Of a DNA stretch of 64,000 bases, positions 58,857 to 64,000 are shown one piece after another. Location: the NCBI GenBank assembly GCA_024516035.1, contig CM044958.1, forward strand, positions 24,807,900-24,871,899. The letters run 5' to 3'. The notes beneath the pieces were generated by a model. It searched no databases, had not been told where the DNA came from, and saw only the letters and a list, made by a program, of their open reading frames with translations. The stretch's first letter is position 1, and each line of letters opens with the position of its first letter. A program made the translations under genes and the position numbers. The stretch comes from Bactericera cockerelli. Lineage: Eukaryota > Arthropoda > Insecta > Hemiptera > Triozidae.

Positions 58857-59170
58857 CACATGCTAGGGATAGACGCATGCTAGGAATAGACACATGCTAG
58901 GAATAGACACATGCTAGGAATAGACACATGCTAGGAATAGACACAATGCTAGGAATAGACACATGCTAGGAATAGACACATGCTAGGAATAGATACATGC
59001 TAGGAATAGACACATGTTAGGGATAGACACATGCTAGATACTAGGGATAGACACATGCTAGGAATAGACACATGCTAGGAATAGACACATGCTAGGAATA
59101 GACACATGCTAGGAATAGATACTATAGCTAGGAATAGACTCATGCTAGGGGTAGACACATGCTAGAGATA
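58857..59170. repeat. 17-bp minisatellite
   Basis: About 18 units of GGAATAGACACATGCTA with single-base variants and two small insertions (about 58945 and 59037). It lies in intron 2. Confidence 0.92.
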
Positions 59171-59599
59171 GATCTAAATTTTATATAAAAAAATAGACTT
59201 AAAATCATACCTATTAAGTTTTATTTCCTAATATTTACTTGTGAAAAGTCTTTACCTCCATTACAAAAGCTTTGCTCTGCAGTAAAGATAATAGACCGGG
59301 TAAACTTTGTTGTTTAATAATGGCGGATTTAATTCTGCATCTTTTCCTTTTAATTTCAACCATGAGGTAGCGTAAAAACTTGAAAACTAAAGTAGGTATA
59401 AAAAATTATAATTTCTATGTTTATTCCAAAGTCAGAATAAGACTACTACGTATAATAAATAACTAGCGAGCGTTCTATTTGAATCTGAGGCCATGAACAT
59501 AATATAATAATATACTAAAATAATATTATTTTTTGAAAATATGGTTAGTGAATATTATTTTTTATCAATTTAAAACTAAACCTAACTAAAGTTTTTTTT

Positions 59600-59945
59600 A
59601 TACATTACAAAACACGAAAAGAAAATGGACAAAAGGCACTCGTTCGGCTTGATGCTGTAACATAGAATATATTACTGGATTCAAAGGAAAAGATAAGAGT
59701 CTGGAGCGGGACGACTGCAGAATTATATTAAATTAAATAACTTTACACTGTAATTTTGCCTTTGGGACGTTTTAGTCGGTCATATTGCACATAAAAGTTT
59801 ATTAATTTGCAAGTTTTTTAATGGTATCGCCCGGATGGCGAGGGAGGATTCTGTTTTTTTCTTTCAAGATATATTCCGGAGCTTTGCAGAGATGCTGTAC
59901 TCCGCTGTCAGGCTCTCATATCAAAATTTGTCAGCATTTGAAATA
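59600..59945. promoter_or_regulatory. Unique island in intron 2 (candidate enhancer)
   Basis: GAGTCTGGAGCGGGACGACT, ATTAAATTAAATAACTTTAC, GGTATCGCCCGGATGGCGAG and GATGCTGTACTCCGCTGTCA. Non-repetitive and distinct from the surrounding AT-rich sequence. Confidence 0.25.
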
Positions 59946-60201
59946 ATATCTACTACCTAGATCAAAATAAAAAAAATAGTAATAATGAGTAGAAAATGAA
60001 CGATTTTGGTCCAAAGCTCAGATAACTCAAGACAATTATTTCACACACTATCATCACAGATTTCGGTAATCATGTAATTCATAGACTGTACAATGTACAT
60101 AATTATAATAGATGATTTTCAATTTATCTTTGTAAGAAAAAAATAAAAATGGTCAAAACACTTATACATATTAGATTCTGTTAACCCATGTGTACCCATG
60201 T

Positions 60202-60350
60202 ACCTCAGTGGCTTGATCGATAAGGCCGCTGACTTGGAACCTGGAGGTCGGTGGTTCGAGTCCCAATTGCGGTTAAAATTGTTCGAGTAGTTGTGAGTGT
60301 TGTGACATCACGAAAGTGATTAACACGAATATGATTTGATTACTTTAACT
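60202..60350 (+). mobile_element. tRNA-derived SINE, family 2
   Basis: Head ACCTCAGTGGCTTGATCGAT, AACCTGGAGGTCGGTGGTTC and GAGTCCC, then the body CGAGTAGTTGTGAGTGTTG and AAAGTGATTAACACGAATAT. It is among the best preserved copies of the family. Confidence 0.72.
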
Positions 60351-63300
60351 TTTTAACTTTAGTGATTTTTATATATTTTATATATATTTTTTTATAAACG
60401 AAAGATGCGACATTAGATAATGCAGCTTTTCCAGGCCACCACGTGAGGAGACCAAGCAGTTATTATCATCGTAATTACTATCCTTCCTATTCAGTGGCTG
60501 CTGTCCCCAGGGGAAACCGCGGCATGTGTTTTATTAATTAAAATAAAAATAAGCCATTTGTAGCCGTTTTGTATAATTTACTTTTTAATATTATTCAGTT
60601 CATTTAAGGTATAAAAAATGAGAGTAAAACGAGTGAGGAGAGACTAAAGGATGCCAAGGAGGGAGGAGAAAGGGAGGGAAGGAAGAATACGAAAATGAGA
60701 GAGGGAAAAAAGGGTAAATTTTACCTTTTATTATGCTTTTATTGCAAGGAAGGTAATTATTTATTCAGGTCTATACCCTATGGTCCCACCTAGAGCTCTT
60801 CACTGTATGTATAATGATTACACAGTTATAATATTAGAAATTTATACTACTCAGTACTATGTATAAGTCATACTAAGTACTTAAAATGAGAAATTATATA
60901 AAAAAAAAATTGTATTTAAAATTAAGCTCTTATTCAATTTTTAGTTACTGATGCATGATACTTATTATAATTTTATAAGTATTATTGTTAACACCTAAGA
61001 TAAATTAATGTTTAAAATACCAAACACTTATTTTCAATTAGGTGTTTTCAAACACCCATCTCTCTTTTAGGTGTTTTACAACAGATTTATTCATCAACAC
61101 GCTTTTTTAATATTGATCATCGGCTCTAGCAAGAATAACAAAGAACTTATATCACGAGAAAAATATGAAATAATTTCATTAGCCGAGGAAAATAATGTGT
61201 TCTAAATTAATTCCAAACATTGCTCGTATCTGAATTCTGAATATAATGTATCTCTTTTACTGTATTAAAACATAATATGATTAAAACATAAACTCGTGTT
61301 GTAATGTTTTAATTTAATAAAATGAAAACATCACACCAAGCTCTTAGGATGAGGACTGAGGAGATGAGGGTCCCGCTTCACAAAGTACTATCCAGAGATC
61401 AGCTCATTCCATTCCTAAGATACCTCGCTAACACATAATGGGTTTACTCAATACTCATTTATAGGCGAACTTGGGCTAAGAGCAGTTTTAAGATTAAATA
61501 ATTTTAATAAATAAAGCTTCCTATTTACATTTTTTCCTCAAATGCAAACGCTTGCTAAATTTTTCAACGATTACTTTACATACTTGTGTATTCATTTCAT
61601 AGATTTTCGCTTGAGACGCTGTGCTGGATAGTCGCACGTACTCACGAACTATTTTATTGCGATCATCTCAAAAATTACTTTTCATAGAAAAAATTAAAAT
61701 TATTTCAGTATTCATTTCATACAGCTCCTTCGAGTTAGGCTAGCACTACAAGACAGTTTAAATTCAATAAAAAGCACCTCTAGTGAGAGAAAAGGTTACT
61801 CTTTCATTTATTGGTTTTAAATTACTTCCCTCTTTTCCTCTTCCTTCTGCACCCCCACTCTAGGGCTATCAAGCACCTATTATGTACTTTCATATTAGAG
61901 GAGAATATGAAAAAATCCTTGCCGTCCTTCCACACGCCTTTACCCGTACAGGATTCTGCATACCCACGCAGTGTTGCCTTTCTTTCAATGGCTTGTTGTT
62001 GATGCATTCATGAACAATGATATCCTTTGAATGTAAAAATGTGTTAACTGGGCTCCTATGTTCTATATTCAAATTATGACTTCTATGTCACTTTGTCAGT
62101 CACTAATATGTAGGTATATGTAGAACTTTCTACATGGTTTGCTTTGTGTGAGGCATGAAATAGTAAGAATTAGTTAGGACTTTTGTATAGGAGAAAAACG
62201 ATAAAAATTTAGGTATAAATCCAATTTTTCTTTTCTTTCTAAATACATAATACTAATATTGTCATAATTTTAGATGAGATAAAAATTAAACTTCTTATGC
62301 ATATCAACCTTAAAACTCATGCTGATGTTGAAAGTTTTTTTCCAAAAAGATTCGCTAAGGGAAAGATTAGAAAGGGCTTTCCTCAACCCTGTATGGAAAG
62401 GCCATTATGGAAATTTTTTGGACGTTGTGTAACTTTTAATTCAGGGACTTTGTCACATATGGTTACAAAGCATAATAATGCCAGGATTATCTTCACACAA
62501 AACTTCCCTCTTTTCTCTGCTAGTTTGCCTTTCTTGCTCCACTCTCATTTAGATTTTATTTTTTGTTCAAAAGTATCGTATCGGAGAAACATTTAGAATA
62601 GGAATGAACAGCGAGCAGTTAACAGAGGACTGATGATATTTTTTTTCTAAAAAAATAATGAAAAATAGGGCTATCTCTCTGAGCCTAAATAATATATGTA
62701 TTTTAGAAAAAAAGAAAAGGAAAACTAGAGTACTGTCCTGATTGATCACATGACACATTTCCGATAGAGAGGGTTAAGAAACTCTATATTATATTTTCTT
62801 AGTCCAACTTATTAACTTAATCTATTTTTGAATAGAGGAGCAGATCTTGCATCTTCTTATTCTTGTAACAGAATTAAACTTTTTTCGGATGATTAGAATT
62901 ACAGACAGTTCATGGGTTTTTTCTTGGCCATAAAAAAATATATTATACCTACTACAAATAAAAAATTGACGAGGTTAAATAATCAACAACTTCTAATCTC
63001 AGAAAATAATTTGATCACAATAAAGTTGTCCTCCTAATTAACAATTCACCTTATAAACGAAAGGATAAGCTATGAATTTGGGAACATAAAATCTGAAGAA
63101 GCTCTAGATAGGTATCGACTTCTAAAGGTAAGTTTAATGAACGAGAGGGGATTAAGCTTGAAATTAACCAAACTGTGCATCATGTGGGGCTATTTTGTAA
63201 GGGATTAGGAAATATTTCGTAGCTCGCCCAAGCTTACTTTGTAAATACAAAAACAATATTTTTGAAAATAATAACAAACACTTTGGTTTCATTATCTTCA

Positions 63301-64000
63301 CATACAGGATGCTCTGTCAGAATAATAACTAAGTTTTATACCTACTTTCCAATAAAGAAAAAAATAACTGATGATAATACCCTATAATATATTATATGAT
63401 CTACACTAGGCTTAGGATCTCGTAGTATTCTTAGCAACTTTAGTATTGTATCTATAGTTTTACATGAATGAACCTGCAGGTCATGGAAACAAAGAGCTTG
63501 CATAGAGCGACGAATTTCCGATGTAGAATTATTTATTTATTTCTAATAAAATAATGAAAACGTAGTAATTGTTGTTCTACCTAAAGAAATGAATTATAAA
63601 TGAATCGCATATTTTTTTGGGATATAAGATACAGAGACCGACATTTTCACTAAAAAAATAATTTAAATACTTGTCTCTTTATACTGATTAAAATAGAGAG
63701 GTTAGTTTATGCCATTTTCAGAACTGTTAACTGCTGATGAGAGCAAATAAGCTCGAAACAGCTGTCCACTGTCCACTCTGTCCAGTGGTATGTTCTGATA
63801 TTCATGTACATCTAAATACAACTTTTCTTTTTATACTGGTTTTGTCATTGTTGCTTTAACTTCTATTAAATACCCAGGTATCTTGTTTTATTTCATCATT
63901 CAATTTATATCAGAATCTATTTATCCACTGTCTTTTTTCAAGGGATTCAATATTTTCATCAGACCCAGTATATTGCAGAAATAAGATTAAGCTTAATTCC
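60351..64000. other. Presumed intron 2 sequence, no exon recognised
   Basis: AT-rich; no WFQNRR-type codons and no repeat relatives. The 99-codon frame at 62297 has no recognisable motif. Confidence 0.5.

Noticed and set aside
62297..62596. 99-codon frame on the plus strand as a possible downstream exon
   Set aside because: No homeodomain continuation, no acceptor in a fitting phase, and no known family.

Overview
This is a eukaryotic, AT-rich, repeat-dense genomic window, almost certainly from an insect or closely related arthropod. It holds one recognisable protein-coding gene, split by large introns. There are no operons, ribosome-binding sites, CRISPR arrays or compact gene clusters. The identification of a hemipteran-like insect is only a guess from the style of the repeats.

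The gene is an Nkx6-family (HGTX/Nkx6) NK homeobox transcription factor on the + strand. A GC-rich promoter-proximal block lies at about 29.2-29.6 kb. Exon 1 coding (29975-30374) carries the SPPLAALHSM block, the HGIEQILSRP repressor-type motif and the IYWPG block. An intron of about 15 kb follows. Exon 2 (45361-45524) encodes the first part of the homeodomain and ends exactly at the split between QVK and the expected VWFQNRR. The exon with the recognition helix was not found in the remaining 18.5 kb and is presumably outside the window.

Most of the rest is transposon-derived. 5-12 kb: 5S-rRNA-derived SINEs, tRNA SINEs, a LINE remnant and a Tc1/mariner-type foldback element. 12.7-13.8 kb and 23.2-24.3 kb: two nearly identical, oppositely oriented hAT-type elements with perfect 8-bp target duplications. 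17-19.4 kb: a foldback element built of a 21-bp module, and an internally deleted piggyBac element that keeps its C-terminal Cys-rich domain. 25-28.8 kb: a TTAA-flanked MITE, two young 5S SINEs and a CAGGGTG-ended foldback. 32.2-35.6 kb (intron 1): a 3.3-kb element with roughly 1-kb inverted arms encoding a C-x2-C/H-x2-C protein. 40-41.8 kb (intron 1): a perfect 198-bp inverted repeat followed by a six-copy tandem array of about 160 bp and a TCAG microsatellite. 46.6-48.3 kb (intron 2): a 1.65-kb near-perfect palindrome built of repeated CAGGGTG-ended modules. 53-57 kb: more SINEs and a 5'-truncated LINE. 58.9-59.2 kb: a 17-bp minisatellite.

Several single-copy, compositionally distinct islands around and inside the gene (about 3.75, 38.5, 46.0, 48.9, 58.4 and 59.8 kb) are candidate cis-regulatory elements. 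The most unusual points are a modular SINE whose 5S-derived and tRNA-derived heads share one body, the composite palindrome at 46.6 kb, and the perfect hairpin plus tandem array at 40 kb.
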